From Candidatus Iainarchaeum sp. (lineage in GTDB: Archaea; Iainarchaeota; Iainarchaeia; Iainarchaeales; DTGL01), in the NCBI GenBank assembly GCA_017608575.1, contig JAFCFP010000045.1:1-8341 (forward strand): a DNA stretch of 8,341 bases. The letters are read 5' to 3'. Below the pieces are notes generated by a model. The model ran no database searches and was not told the origin of the DNA. It was given only the letters and a program-made list of their open reading frames with translations. Below are positions 1 to 6,938 of the stretch, one piece after another. Position 1 is the first letter of the stretch; each line of letters starts with the position of its first letter. Made by a program: the position numbers and the translations under genes.

Positions 1-689
1 ATGGGTTGCGTGAAGCAGACGTTGTTGTTACTGTGAGCAATTTCATGAAAAAACAGCTAGTGGAAAAATACGGCATTAAACCGGAAAAAATAAGAGTCAT
101 CTATAATGCAATTGACTTGAAGCAGTTTAAAAGGATTAAGTGCCAAAAACCAATTGAGGAAAAAATAGTTCTTTTTTTGGGCAGGTTAACAATCCATAAA
201 GGGTGTTGTTTCTTTTTGGAGGCAGCAAAAAAGGTTCTTTCAGTTTATCCTAATGCGCATTTTCTGGTTGTTGGTTCAGGAGATTTAATGCATGAACTAA
301 TTTCAAAGGCAATTGACTTGGGAATCTACAAAAATGTCACCTTTACTGGCTTTCAGGATGATGTTTCAAGGTATTATTCTATTGCTGACCTGTTTGTAAT
401 GCCCTCCGTTTCAGAGCCATTCGGGTTAACAGCATTAGAGGCTGTTGCCTGTGGCACGCCTGTGATTGTAAGCAAGCAAAGCGGTGTAAGTGAGGTTTTA
501 AAGAACTGTTTTAAGGTGGATTTTTGGAATTCTGATGAAATGGCAAACAAAATCCTCGGCTTGTTGAATTACCCCTCCCTAAAAGAACAAATGCAAAAGG
601 CTTCACTGAAAGAAATAAAAGAGTACCGCAGCTGGCAAAACGTTGCCCAAGAATGCCTTGCTGTTTATGAGGAAGTAAAACATGCCTGA
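1..689 (+). CDS. GT4 family glycosyltransferase, C-terminal part (5' end outside window)
   Basis: The reading frame is open from the first bases (first full codon at position 3), so this is the C-terminal part, about 229 residues, of a protein usually near 400-500. It covers the end of the first Rossmann domain and the whole nucleotide-sugar-binding second domain. Visible GT4 marks are the linker strand VIYNAID, the FLGRLTIHKG loop whose Arg and Lys contact the donor phosphates, VTFTGF, and the EPFGLTALE signature with its two Glu seven residues apart (bases 414-440), followed by the ACGTPVI loop. GT4 enzymes are retaining transferases using nucleotide-sugar donors. The stop overlaps the start of the GH57 gene by 8 bases, so the two are probably co-translated; pairing with an amylase suggests an alpha-glucan synthase role, which is inference. 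Other GT4 roles, such as lipid- or protein-linked glycan synthesis, cannot be excluded. No signal peptide can be judged because the N terminus is missing. Confidence 0.9.
   Translation, partial: GLREADVVVTVSNFMKKQLVEKYGIKPEKIRVIYNAIDLKQFKRIKCQKPIEEKIVLFLGRLTIHKGCCFFLEAAKKVLSVYPNAHFLVVGSGDLMHELISKAIDLGIYKNVTFTGFQDDVSRYYSIADLFVMPSVSEPFGLTALEAVACGTPVIVSKQSGVSEVLKNCFKVDFWNSDEMANKILGLLNYPSLKEQMQKASLKEIKEYRSWQNVAQECLAVYEEVKHA
669..672 (+). promoter_or_regulatory. Shine-Dalgarno site for the GH57 gene
   Basis: GAGG lies nine bases before the ATG at 682, inside the last codons of the upstream glycosyltransferase. Together with the ATGCCTGA start-stop overlap it supports translational coupling of the two genes and fixes the GH57 start. 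Confidence 0.6.
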
Positions 690-1887
690 AGTTTGTGTTT
701 ACTTTCAAGTGCACCAGCCAATGCGGCTTTCAAAATATTCCTTTTTTGACATTGGTTCAGCCAAGCCATATTTTGATTTTGAAAAAAACAAGGAATTGCT
801 TGAAAGAGTTGTAAGAAAATGCTATCAGCCAGCAAACGAGCTCATTCTCTCGTTGTTGAATGAGTTTGACGGCAAATTCAAGGTAAATTACAGTATTACG
901 GGCATTCTCCTTAAACAGCTTGAAGAACTTTTTCCTGAAATAATTGACTCCTTCAAGGCAATGGCTGAAACTGGCAGTGTTGAATTTTTTGGGGAAACAT
1001 ACTATCATTCCCTTTCATATTTAATCTCTGAAAAAGAATTCAAGGAACAAGTAAAAATGCATTTAAAGAAAATGAAAAAGGAATTCAATGCCAAGCCAAA
1101 AATTTTTAGAAACACTGAAGCAATGTATTGCAATAGAATTGCAAAACTTGCCAATTCAATGGGGTTTAAGGGAATCATTGCAGAGGGGCTTGATTCAGTG
1201 CTTGGATGGAGAAGCCCCAATTATGTTTATGCAGCCAAAAACTCTGGAATAAAGGTGTTGTTGAGAAATTATCGCTTGAGTGATGACATTGGATTCCGTT
1301 TTTCAGAGCACAGCTGGAAAGAATTTCCCCTCACAGCCGAAAAATATGCTTACTGGATTTCAAAAAACGAAGGGCAATGCGTTAACATTTTCTTGGACTA
1401 TGAAACATTCGGTGAACACCAATGGAAAGAAACCGGCATTTTTGATTTTTTGAAGCATTTGCCATCAGAAATATTAAAGCACAAAAACCTTTCATTTTCA
1501 ACTGCAACAGAGCTTGTCGAAAAGCATGCTCCCATTGGAGAGTTTGATGTGCCATTTGTTTCATCTTGGGCGGATGTGAACCGCGATTTAAGCGCTTGGC
1601 TTGAAAACAAAATGCAAAAACAGGCCTTCACTGAACTAATCAATATTGGAAAAAAGGTTTTAAGGTCAAAAAATGCAGCACTGCTTGATGCGTGGCGCAA
1701 ACTCCAGACATCAGACCATTTTTATTACATGTGCACCAAATGGTTTGCTGATGGTGATGTTCACAAGTATTTCAATCCCTATGATAGCCCATATGATGCT
1801 TTTTTGAATTATATGAACGTATTAAAGGATTTGGAAAAAAGAGTTGGTTATTCCACTGCAAAAAGCGAGTCATATGCTTTCAAATAG
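682..1887 (+). CDS. GH57 alpha-amylase-type glycoside hydrolase (MJ1611-like)
   Basis: A 401-residue intracellular glycosidase expected to act on alpha-1,4-glucan by a retaining mechanism. All five conserved GH57 regions are present: FQVHQP near residues 8-13; VEFFGETYYHSL at 100-111; FRNTEAMY at 142-149 with the likely catalytic nucleophile Glu146; FLDYETFGEHQW at 237-248 with the likely acid/base Asp239; and LQTSDHFYYM at 341-350. WADVNRDLSAWLEN (296-309) is also typical. The barrel begins at the first residues, with no signal peptide, so it is cytoplasmic. Length is somewhat shorter than the Methanocaldococcus MJ1611 type and far shorter than GH57 branching enzymes or amylopullulanases. 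The ATG at 682 has a GAGG site. Its last 40 bases overlap the 3' end of the opposing glycogen synthase gene. Amylase is the best guess by motif resemblance; 4-alpha-glucanotransferase or branching activity within GH57 cannot be ruled out from sequence. Confidence 0.93.
   Translation: MPEVCVYFQVHQPMRLSKYSFFDIGSAKPYFDFEKNKELLERVVRKCYQPANELILSLLNEFDGKFKVNYSITGILLKQLEELFPEIIDSFKAMAETGSVEFFGETYYHSLSYLISEKEFKEQVKMHLKKMKKEFNAKPKIFRNTEAMYCNRIAKLANSMGFKGIIAEGLDSVLGWRSPNYVYAAKNSGIKVLLRNYRLSDDIGFRFSEHSWKEFPLTAEKYAYWISKNEGQCVNIFLDYETFGEHQWKETGIFDFLKHLPSEILKHKNLSFSTATELVEKHAPIGEFDVPFVSSWADVNRDLSAWLENKMQKQAFTELINIGKKVLRSKNAALLDAWRKLQTSDHFYYMCTKWFADGDVHKYFNPYDSPYDAFLNYMNVLKDLEKRVGYSTAKSESYAFK
1835..1840 (-). 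terminator. Possible oligo-T terminator of the glycogen synthase gene
   Basis: On the minus strand a run of six T begins seven bases past the synthase stop codon. Archaeal RNA polymerase can terminate at short T runs without a hairpin. The run lies inside the GH57 coding sequence (it encodes lysine-rich residues there), so it may simply reflect coding; confidence is low. Confidence 0.25.
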
Positions 1888-3683
1888 TTTTCCACCAACG
1901 AAGACCAATCAAATTCATAGCTTAAACGCTTTGCATAAATCTTTGCATCTCCTCTTTCGCGCTTGCTTAAATTGTACACTCTCAGCATAAAATCAGTTAA
2001 TTCTTTTACTGATTCATTGTAATCCCTGCCTTCTCTTTTAATAACACAAATGGCATTCTTTTCAATTTCAGTTGCTTTCTTTTTTCCCAAAAGGTTTTCT
2101 TCAATGAATTTTCCGAAACCACTTAAATCACTTGTTGCTGCAGGCAAACCCAAAGCCATTGTTTCCAATGGCGTGTAACCCCATGGCTCATAATAGCTTG
2201 GAAAAATCCCTAAATGACAACCCTGTATTGCTTGATAGTATTCCAAGCCTATCAAGCCATCTGTTGACGAAAGATATGTTGGATAATAGATAACTTTTAC
2301 TTTGTCTTCTTCCTTGTTTAACAAATCGTTCTTTTTAATTGAACGCGTAATGCTGTTTTCTTTCTCCAATTCCAAAGCACTAATGGGCGGCAGTTCGTTC
2401 TTTTCATGCCTTAACTCAAACAGCATTTTTCTTACATTGTAAAGGAATTCGCTGTCAAGCAGGTTTGCTGTTGTTGGTGGCTCGCCTTTTGAAATCCTGT
2501 AATAAAGCCTGTTTTTAATCCTGCGAACCTCTTCCTCTATTTCATCTTCAAGCCTTTCGTACAACGCAATGTGTTTCAACAATTCAATGTTTTTTCCTAC
2601 ATTGCGTGTTGGAATCCAAATAAACGCGATTATTGTGCGGTCTTTTTTTTCCTCTTTTAGTTTTTTATTCAATGTCCCCAATGAATCCAAAAAGAGGTCA
2701 ACGCCTTTGTTTTTGAATTCATGTCTTCCGGAAATGAAGTAAAAGAGAGTGTTTTCAACATTCAAATAATAATATGGCGCAAAATAGTCAAGCACAAATT
2801 TTCTAATAATGTTCCTGTACTTTATGTGCTGGTTTGCCAATTCTTCCATTAGAAAAAATCTTTCAACATTCAAGCCATTCGGAAGAATAAAATTTGGCTT
2901 TCTTCCAAGGATGTATTCTGCTTCCCTTGCTGTTACCTTTGAAACAGTTGTGAAAATATCTGCATTGTGAGCACAGGCTTTTTCGGTCAAATGCTTTGCT
3001 TGCACTCCAAAAGGGTGAGCGCGTTCTTCTCCCACTTGTTGACCCTTTGAAAGGCCATTGTTTACTTCACTGTAAAGGTCTTGGCCTGCGCCAGCAATAC
3101 ATCTCCCCAAAACAGTTGCATGAGTTGTGAAAACTGTTTTTATTTCGGGGTGCATATTCTTTAAATGCAAGAGTGCTGCGCCTGAAAGCCATTCATGAAA
3201 ATGAGCAATGCATTTTTCTTTTTCAAATTCTTTGGAGAAAACATTATTTATTAGTTTAGCGATAAGCAAACCCGCTGTCCGACCCCAGCAAATCGGTTCA
3301 TTAAAATCGTTCCCTGAATGCAGTGAGTCTATTTTGTATTGATTCCAGAGCTCGCCTTTTATTTCGTTTGTTTTTTCGGCAAAGCCAGCTGGTTCAATTA
3401 AAATGCATTTTGGCCTGCCGGCGATAAGCCAGTGCCCTGACCTGCACTTAAAGCCATATTCTTTTTCCAAGCGATTGAATACTTCTTCAAACTCAGGAGA
3501 GGGCTTTTCTTCTTCAAATTCTGTTGCGGCTTGCCTTTTAATGTATGGACCGATTAGAAAGTAGTTTTTTAGGTTTTTTTTCATTTCACTTGCTTTTGTG
3601 GAGAGCACTGTGTAAATGCCCCCAACTTTGTTCACTACCTCATAACTTGTTTCAAACACGAGGAGGTTTCTTTCAATTCCCAT
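1848..3683 (-). CDS. Glycogen synthase, eukaryote-type GT3 family
   Basis: A 611-residue retaining glucosyltransferase that should extend alpha-1,4-glucan chains from a nucleotide-glucose donor (UDP-glucose in known GT3 enzymes; donor unknown here). It matches animal/fungal glycogen synthase over its whole length: FETSYEVVNKVGGIYTV (10-26), HFHEW (161-165), TTHATVLGR (186-194), SGRHEFKNKG (318-327) with donor-phosphate Arg and Lys, and YYEPWGYTPLE (497-507) with the E-x7-E pair Glu499 and Glu507, followed by LSGFG. The inserted helical region used for tetramer formation in GT3 is present (about 275-440). Near the C terminus KRERGDAKIYAKR (574-586) aligns with the arginine cluster that binds glucose-6-phosphate in eukaryotic enzymes. 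The N-terminal and C-terminal phosphorylation extensions of animal enzymes are absent. I chose the ATG at 3683, with GGGG six bases upstream; an in-frame TTG at 3695 would add four residues. It is divergent from the debranching enzyme and convergent with GH57. Confidence 0.95.
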   Translation of the reverse strand: MGIERNLLVFETSYEVVNKVGGIYTVLSTKASEMKKNLKNYFLIGPYIKRQAATEFEEEKPSPEFEEVFNRLEKEYGFKCRSGHWLIAGRPKCILIEPAGFAEKTNEIKGELWNQYKIDSLHSGNDFNEPICWGRTAGLLIAKLINNVFSKEFEKEKCIAHFHEWLSGAALLHLKNMHPEIKTVFTTHATVLGRCIAGAGQDLYSEVNNGLSKGQQVGEERAHPFGVQAKHLTEKACAHNADIFTTVSKVTAREAEYILGRKPNFILPNGLNVERFFLMEELANQHIKYRNIIRKFVLDYFAPYYYLNVENTLFYFISGRHEFKNKGVDLFLDSLGTLNKKLKEEKKDRTIIAFIWIPTRNVGKNIELLKHIALYERLEDEIEEEVRRIKNRLYYRISKGEPPTTANLLDSEFLYNVRKMLFELRHEKNELPPISALELEKENSITRSIKKNDLLNKEEDKVKVIYYPTYLSSTDGLIGLEYYQAIQGCHLGIFPSYYEPWGYTPLETMALGLPAATSDLSGFGKFIEENLLGKKKATEIEKNAICVIKREGRDYNESVKELTDFMLRVYNLSKRERGDAKIYAKRLSYEFDWSSLVENYLKAYDSLFAVE

Positions 3684-3706
3684 AGCAATCCCCAAATAAT
3701 TGATGC

Positions 3707-3720
3707 TTTAAGCTCTTAAA
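3707..3720 (-). promoter_or_regulatory. Probable promoter of the glycogen synthase gene, with inverted repeat
   Basis: The minus strand reads TTTAAGAGCTTAAA: two six-base arms that are perfect inverted copies separated by two bases. Its centre is about 30 bases before the ATG at 3683, the right place for an archaeal TATA box with a short leader. It may be the TATA box itself, a repressor site over it, or both. No transcript data are available. Confidence 0.4.
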
Positions 3721-3752
3721 CCTTTCTTCAAGTGTTTGCGCTATTATTAAAA

Positions 3753-3764
3753 GCATTATAATGC
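3753..3764 (+). promoter_or_regulatory. Probable TATA box of the debranching gene within a perfect palindrome
   Basis: GCATTATAATGC is a perfect 12-base palindrome whose TATAAT core is centred about 25 bases before the GTG at 3783. That spacing fits an archaeal TATA box for a leaderless mRNA, and there is no Shine-Dalgarno sequence before the GTG. The flanking GC/GC pairs make it look more like a protein-binding dyad than a plain AT-rich box, but chance cannot be excluded. Confidence 0.42.
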
Positions 3765-3782
3765 AAAAACTATTCGGTTTCA

Positions 3783-5663
3783 GTGTTTAATGAAAAGGCT
3801 GGCTTGGGTGAAAAATCTTACTTCCTTTCAAACCCTGATTGCTTTTTTCACCGATACGCGGACACTGGCTTTAAAAACAAGTGGACTGGCTTTTGGGTTG
3901 GAGAGCAAAAGTTATTGGAGTTTGTTGCTTTTAAGGTTGGCGAAGAGTTTTTAAGTGAAAAAAACATTGTTTCTTTTAATTATGATTATTCAAAGGCAAT
4001 TCATTTCCATGTAATTGGCAACAGACAAATTGAACAAAAGGTTTGGATTCCAAAGGAAAAACCAGTGCTTTTGGTTGAGCTTTCATCTCCAAGAGAAATA
4101 AACGCTGAAATGCTCTTGGCATTGAATTTCAGAAAACGCACTGAAAACTTTCATTCAAGGCAGTACTCTGTTAAAATGGAAAAAAATGCCTTGCGTGTTG
4201 ATTCAAACAACCAAAGGCTTTTTTTGCTTCCATTAAACTGCGAGTTTTCTTTCAGTGAAGCGCCACGCTATGAAACACATTATCCGGCTGGAGAAAAACA
4301 ATGCTATTTTTGCCCTGGCAAAATCCAACTGAAAGGAAAAACAATTTCATTAATGCTTTCCCCTTTGGATTTGAATGTGGATTATAAAAAGCCATTACTT
4401 AAGGAAAAGGAATCCCATATGGCTTCTTTTGCTTCTTTTTTAAAATCAAATTCAAAGGAATTGGAACAATTTTTTAATTTCTCTGCTTTAAGCATTGAAC
4501 TATTGCGTTCTTCCAAGTCATATTATGCTGGACTGCCCTGGTTTTCACAGCATTGGGCCAGAGATGTTTTCTGGTCTCTGCCTGCAATAACCGAGCTTGG
4601 GTTGTTTGATTTTTCAAAACAATCCCTTTTGTTTTTTGCAGGGCATTCAAGGGATGGCAGAATTCCGAATTTTGTAAATGGAGAAAAAAACTTTAATTCA
4701 ATTGACGCCACTCCCTTGTTTGTTTTGGCTCTCTGCAATTTTATTTCTTATTCGGCTGACAAAAAATTCCTTGGAAAAACCCTCCTGAGGGCAATGCAAT
4801 CCATTGCTTTTTTGGAGGAAAACATTGCAGACAACTCCCTTATAGTGCACGATTTGAATGCAAATGAAACATGGATGGATTCAATTAAAAGAAATGACAG
4901 CGCGATTGAAGTGCAAGCGCTTGCGCTTAAAGCGTTTGAGTCATTCAGTGAAATGCTTTCCATGGCGGGAATGGGGGAATCCCGTGGATTAAACAAAAGG
5001 ATAAATGTATTCAGGCAATTCTTTCCAAGCGTGTTTTCTTTGGGAAACGGCCTTTTTGCTGACAGAATTGAAGGAACAAAAAAAGACCCAACCAAAAGAA
5101 TCAACGTGCTTGTTCCAATGCTGTTAGGTCAAATTAAAAGCAGTGAACAATTCACTCTCTTTGAATCAGCAGAGTTTTCAGCAAAAAAAGGAATTACTTC
5201 AATTTCAATGAATGATTCGCGCTTTAATGCAAATTCATACCATGAAGGATCTGTTTGGTCTTTGGGAAACGCTTGGCTTTCTGCTGCAGCTTTTGCTTTG
5301 GGTGATAAGGAAAAAGGTTTTTCTTTGCTTAAAAGCCATTGCTCTGATTTTTGGGAAAACGCGCTTGGATGCATTGGAGAAACATGGAATCCATTGAATG
5401 GCCAGCTTACTGGTTGTGGATTGCAGTTATGGGCTTCCGCTATGACAATAAGAATTATTGATGAATTAATGCTTGGAATTAAAGCAAATGCTTTTGAGAA
5501 TCACATTTCTCTCAATCCAAGGATTCCAAGAGAAATAACCTCAGTAAAGAGAAAAATGCGCCTTGGAAAAAAAGAGTTTGTTTTAAGCATTGAAAGAAGA
5601 AATGGCAAAATAAACGCAAAGGCAAGCAATAAAAAAATAAAAATCGATGTTTTGCAAGAATAG
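3783..5663 (+). CDS. Glycogen debranching enzyme, amylo-alpha-1,6-glucosidase type (GDE C-terminal family)
   Basis: A 626-residue protein expected to hydrolyse alpha-1,6-linked glucose stubs at glycogen branch points. Residues 1 to about 200 form a beta-rich N-terminal domain like that of archaeal/bacterial GDE proteins. The (alpha/alpha)6 barrel runs from about 220 to 565: AGLPWFSQHWARDVFWSLP (249-267), a glycogen-debranching hallmark; IDATPLFVLAL (307-317); TWMDS (363-367) with Asp366 a likely general acid; AIEVQALALKAF (374-385); YHEGSVWSLGNAWL (486-499); and GCIGETWN (529-536) with Glu533 a likely general base. Catalytic assignments are by analogy. The last 60 residues are lysine-rich and beta-like. 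No 4-alpha-glucanotransferase domain is fused, unlike eukaryotic debranching enzymes, and there is no signal peptide. An in-frame TAA at 3759-3761 and no in-frame ATG before the conserved region leave GTG 3783 as the only reasonable start. A GH15-like glucoamylase role is the main alternative. Confidence 0.88.
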   Translation: MFNEKAGLGEKSYFLSNPDCFFHRYADTGFKNKWTGFWVGEQKLLEFVAFKVGEEFLSEKNIVSFNYDYSKAIHFHVIGNRQIEQKVWIPKEKPVLLVELSSPREINAEMLLALNFRKRTENFHSRQYSVKMEKNALRVDSNNQRLFLLPLNCEFSFSEAPRYETHYPAGEKQCYFCPGKIQLKGKTISLMLSPLDLNVDYKKPLLKEKESHMASFASFLKSNSKELEQFFNFSALSIELLRSSKSYYAGLPWFSQHWARDVFWSLPAITELGLFDFSKQSLLFFAGHSRDGRIPNFVNGEKNFNSIDATPLFVLALCNFISYSADKKFLGKTLLRAMQSIAFLEENIADNSLIVHDLNANETWMDSIKRNDSAIEVQALALKAFESFSEMLSMAGMGESRGLNKRINVFRQFFPSVFSLGNGLFADRIEGTKKDPTKRINVLVPMLLGQIKSSEQFTLFESAEFSAKKGITSISMNDSRFNANSYHEGSVWSLGNAWLSAAAFALGDKEKGFSLLKSHCSDFWENALGCIGETWNPLNGQLTGCGLQLWASAMTIRIIDELMLGIKANAFENHISLNPRIPREITSVKRKMRLGKKEFVLSIERRNGKINAKASNKKIKIDVLQE

Positions 5664-5666
5664 AGG

Positions 5667-5680
5667 TTTTTAAAAATTTT
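5667..5680 (+). promoter_or_regulatory. AT-rich terminator/promoter element between debranching and reductase genes
   Basis: TTTTTAAAAATTTT begins four bases after the debranching stop. T runs could end that transcript, and the TTTAAAAA core is placed about 36 bases before the next ATG, as expected for a TATA box giving a leader of roughly ten bases. The two uses cannot be told apart, and read-through as an operon is also possible because the gap is only 46 bases. Confidence 0.35.
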
Positions 5681-5699
5681 CTCTCACTTATTAAAATCC

Positions 5700-5704
5700 A
5701 GGTG
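5700..5704 (+). promoter_or_regulatory. Shine-Dalgarno site for the geranylgeranyl reductase gene
   Basis: AGGTG sits five bases before the ATG at 5710 and matches the archaeal anti-Shine-Dalgarno core. It supports this start, and the FAD-binding strand begins within five codons of it. Confidence 0.6.
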
Positions 5705-5709
5705 CTTTA

Positions 5710-6909
5710 ATGGAAGAATTTGACGTAATTGTTGTTGGAGCAAGTGTTGCTGGTCTGCGTGCAGCTGAACAGCTTGCAAAAAAGGGATTGAGTGTAATAT
5801 GCCTTGACAGAAAGCAGGAGATTGGCACTCCAAAGCAATGTGGAGAAGGGCTTGGATATGGCCACATAAAGCGCTTGCATTTAAAGCCAGACAAGCGCTG
5901 GGCTTCACAGCCAATTAAAGGCGCTGCACTTTACACACCACTTGGTAAAAAGGTTGAAGTGCTTTATGACAAGGTTGTTGGATATGTGCTTGAAAGAAAA
6001 GCATTCGAAAAACATTTGGCAAAAAAAGCATCAAAAGCCGGAGCAGTAATTAGGGTAAGAAGCAATGTTTCAAGCATTAAGAGAACAAAAAAAGGAATTG
6101 AAGCACAAGTCAATGACTTGTTTTCGGAAAAATACAATGCAAAAATGGTGTTTGCATGCGATGGTCCAACGAGCTGGACAGCAAACCAGTTAGGCCTACC
6201 AATAAAAATAAAACGCCAAGACCTTGACTCTGGCATTCAATATGAAATGACTGGAATTGATTTCCCACAAGAGCACTTGATTCATTTGTGGTTTGGGAAA
6301 AATGTTGCACCACGCGGTTATGTGTGGCTTTTCCCAAAGGGAAAAAACCATGCAAATGTTGGCATTGGAATAGGCGCGCACATAAAGGCTTCAGCCAAGG
6401 AATACTTGGATAAATGGATTAATGAAAAACCTGGAATAAAAAAAGGTTCAATCATTGAAGTGAATTCTGGAGTTATTCCAGTTGGAGGGCTGCTTAAAAA
6501 AATGACAGCTGACAGAATGATTGTAGTGGGAGACGCCGCACACCAGGTAAACCCTATTCACGGTGGAGGCATTGGTTTGGCAATGGAGGCAGCTGATTTG
6601 GCTGCAAAAATAGCAAGAAAGGCATTTGACAAAAAGGATTTCAGCAATTCGGTTCTGCAGGAATACAATTCGCTTTGGTGGGAAAAAACAGGAAACAAGC
6701 TCAGCAGAATTCTTCAAATCCGTTATATGGTGGAATCAATGAGCGACAAGGACTTTGAAAACATTGCTGAATCCTTTAGTGCAGAGGACATAATGACGCT
6801 CCAATCAGGCTCGCTTGCTGAATCAGCAAAAATGGTTTCAAAAAAATTAATAACAAAGCCCACACTAATGAAAACAATGCTTAAATACTTAGCCAGAGGA
6901 AAACGTTAG
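5710..6909 (+). CDS. Geranylgeranyl reductase family FAD-dependent oxidoreductase (archaeal lipid chain saturation)
   Basis: A 399-residue flavoprotein of the digeranylgeranylglycerophospholipid reductase family, which hydrogenates the isoprenoid double bonds of archaeal membrane lipids at or near the membrane face. Motifs in order: an N-terminal Rossmann FAD-binding loop VVGASVAGL (8-16) with an acidic residue at the end of strand two (Asp33); CGEGL (44-48), the active-site loop cysteine region; YVLERKAFEKHL (92-103); ACDGPTS (149-155); PRGYVWLFP (201-209), an exact match to the family's PxxYxWxFP substrate motif; and GDAAHQVNPIHGGGI (274-288), the second FAD-contacting stretch. The basic, helical C terminus is usual. 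Length is normal for the archaeal family. It has an AGGTG site and follows the debranching gene by 46 bases, though it has no evident link to glucan metabolism. A different isoprenoid or quinone substrate is possible. Confidence 0.93.
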   Translation: MEEFDVIVVGASVAGLRAAEQLAKKGLSVICLDRKQEIGTPKQCGEGLGYGHIKRLHLKPDKRWASQPIKGAALYTPLGKKVEVLYDKVVGYVLERKAFEKHLAKKASKAGAVIRVRSNVSSIKRTKKGIEAQVNDLFSEKYNAKMVFACDGPTSWTANQLGLPIKIKRQDLDSGIQYEMTGIDFPQEHLIHLWFGKNVAPRGYVWLFPKGKNHANVGIGIGAHIKASAKEYLDKWINEKPGIKKGSIIEVNSGVIPVGGLLKKMTADRMIVVGDAAHQVNPIHGGGIGLAMEAADLAAKIARKAFDKKDFSNSVLQEYNSLWWEKTGNKLSRILQIRYMVESMSDKDFENIAESFSAEDIMTLQSGSLAESAKMVSKKLITKPTLMKTMLKYLARGKR

Positions 6910-6917
6910 TAGTAAAC

Positions 6918-6926
6918 TTTAATACA
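6918..6926 (+). promoter_or_regulatory. TATA-like promoter for a leaderless NFACT gene
   Basis: TTTAATACA is centred 27 bases before the ATG at 6949, the classic archaeal TATA spacing to a transcription start at the start codon. The bases just before the ATG are pyrimidine-rich with no Shine-Dalgarno sequence, which supports a leaderless mRNA. Confidence 0.5.
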
Positions 6927-6938
6927 TTTAACCATTCC

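Noticed and set aside
6..8. TTG as a true start codon of the first gene
   Set aside because: The encoded residues (LREADVVVTVS) are mid-domain GT4 sequence and the frame stays open upstream, so the gene is simply cut by the window edge.
3693..3695. TTG start for the glycogen synthase gene
   Set aside because: It would add only four residues and has no ribosome site; the ATG at 3683 has GGGG six bases upstream and is preferred.
4913..4924. Perfect 12-base palindrome GCAAGCGCTTGC
   Set aside because: It is inside the conserved VQALAL coding stretch of the debranching gene and is explained by codon choice; no promoter is near.
4966..4984. Hairpin CGGGA...TCCCG with a nine-base loop
   Set aside because: A five-base stem within coding sequence, with no T run or start codon nearby to suggest terminator or regulatory use.
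4748..5104. Minus-strand open frame of 118 codons
   Set aside because: It is fully inside conserved debranching-enzyme coding sequence on the other strand, with no recognisable domain or start signal.
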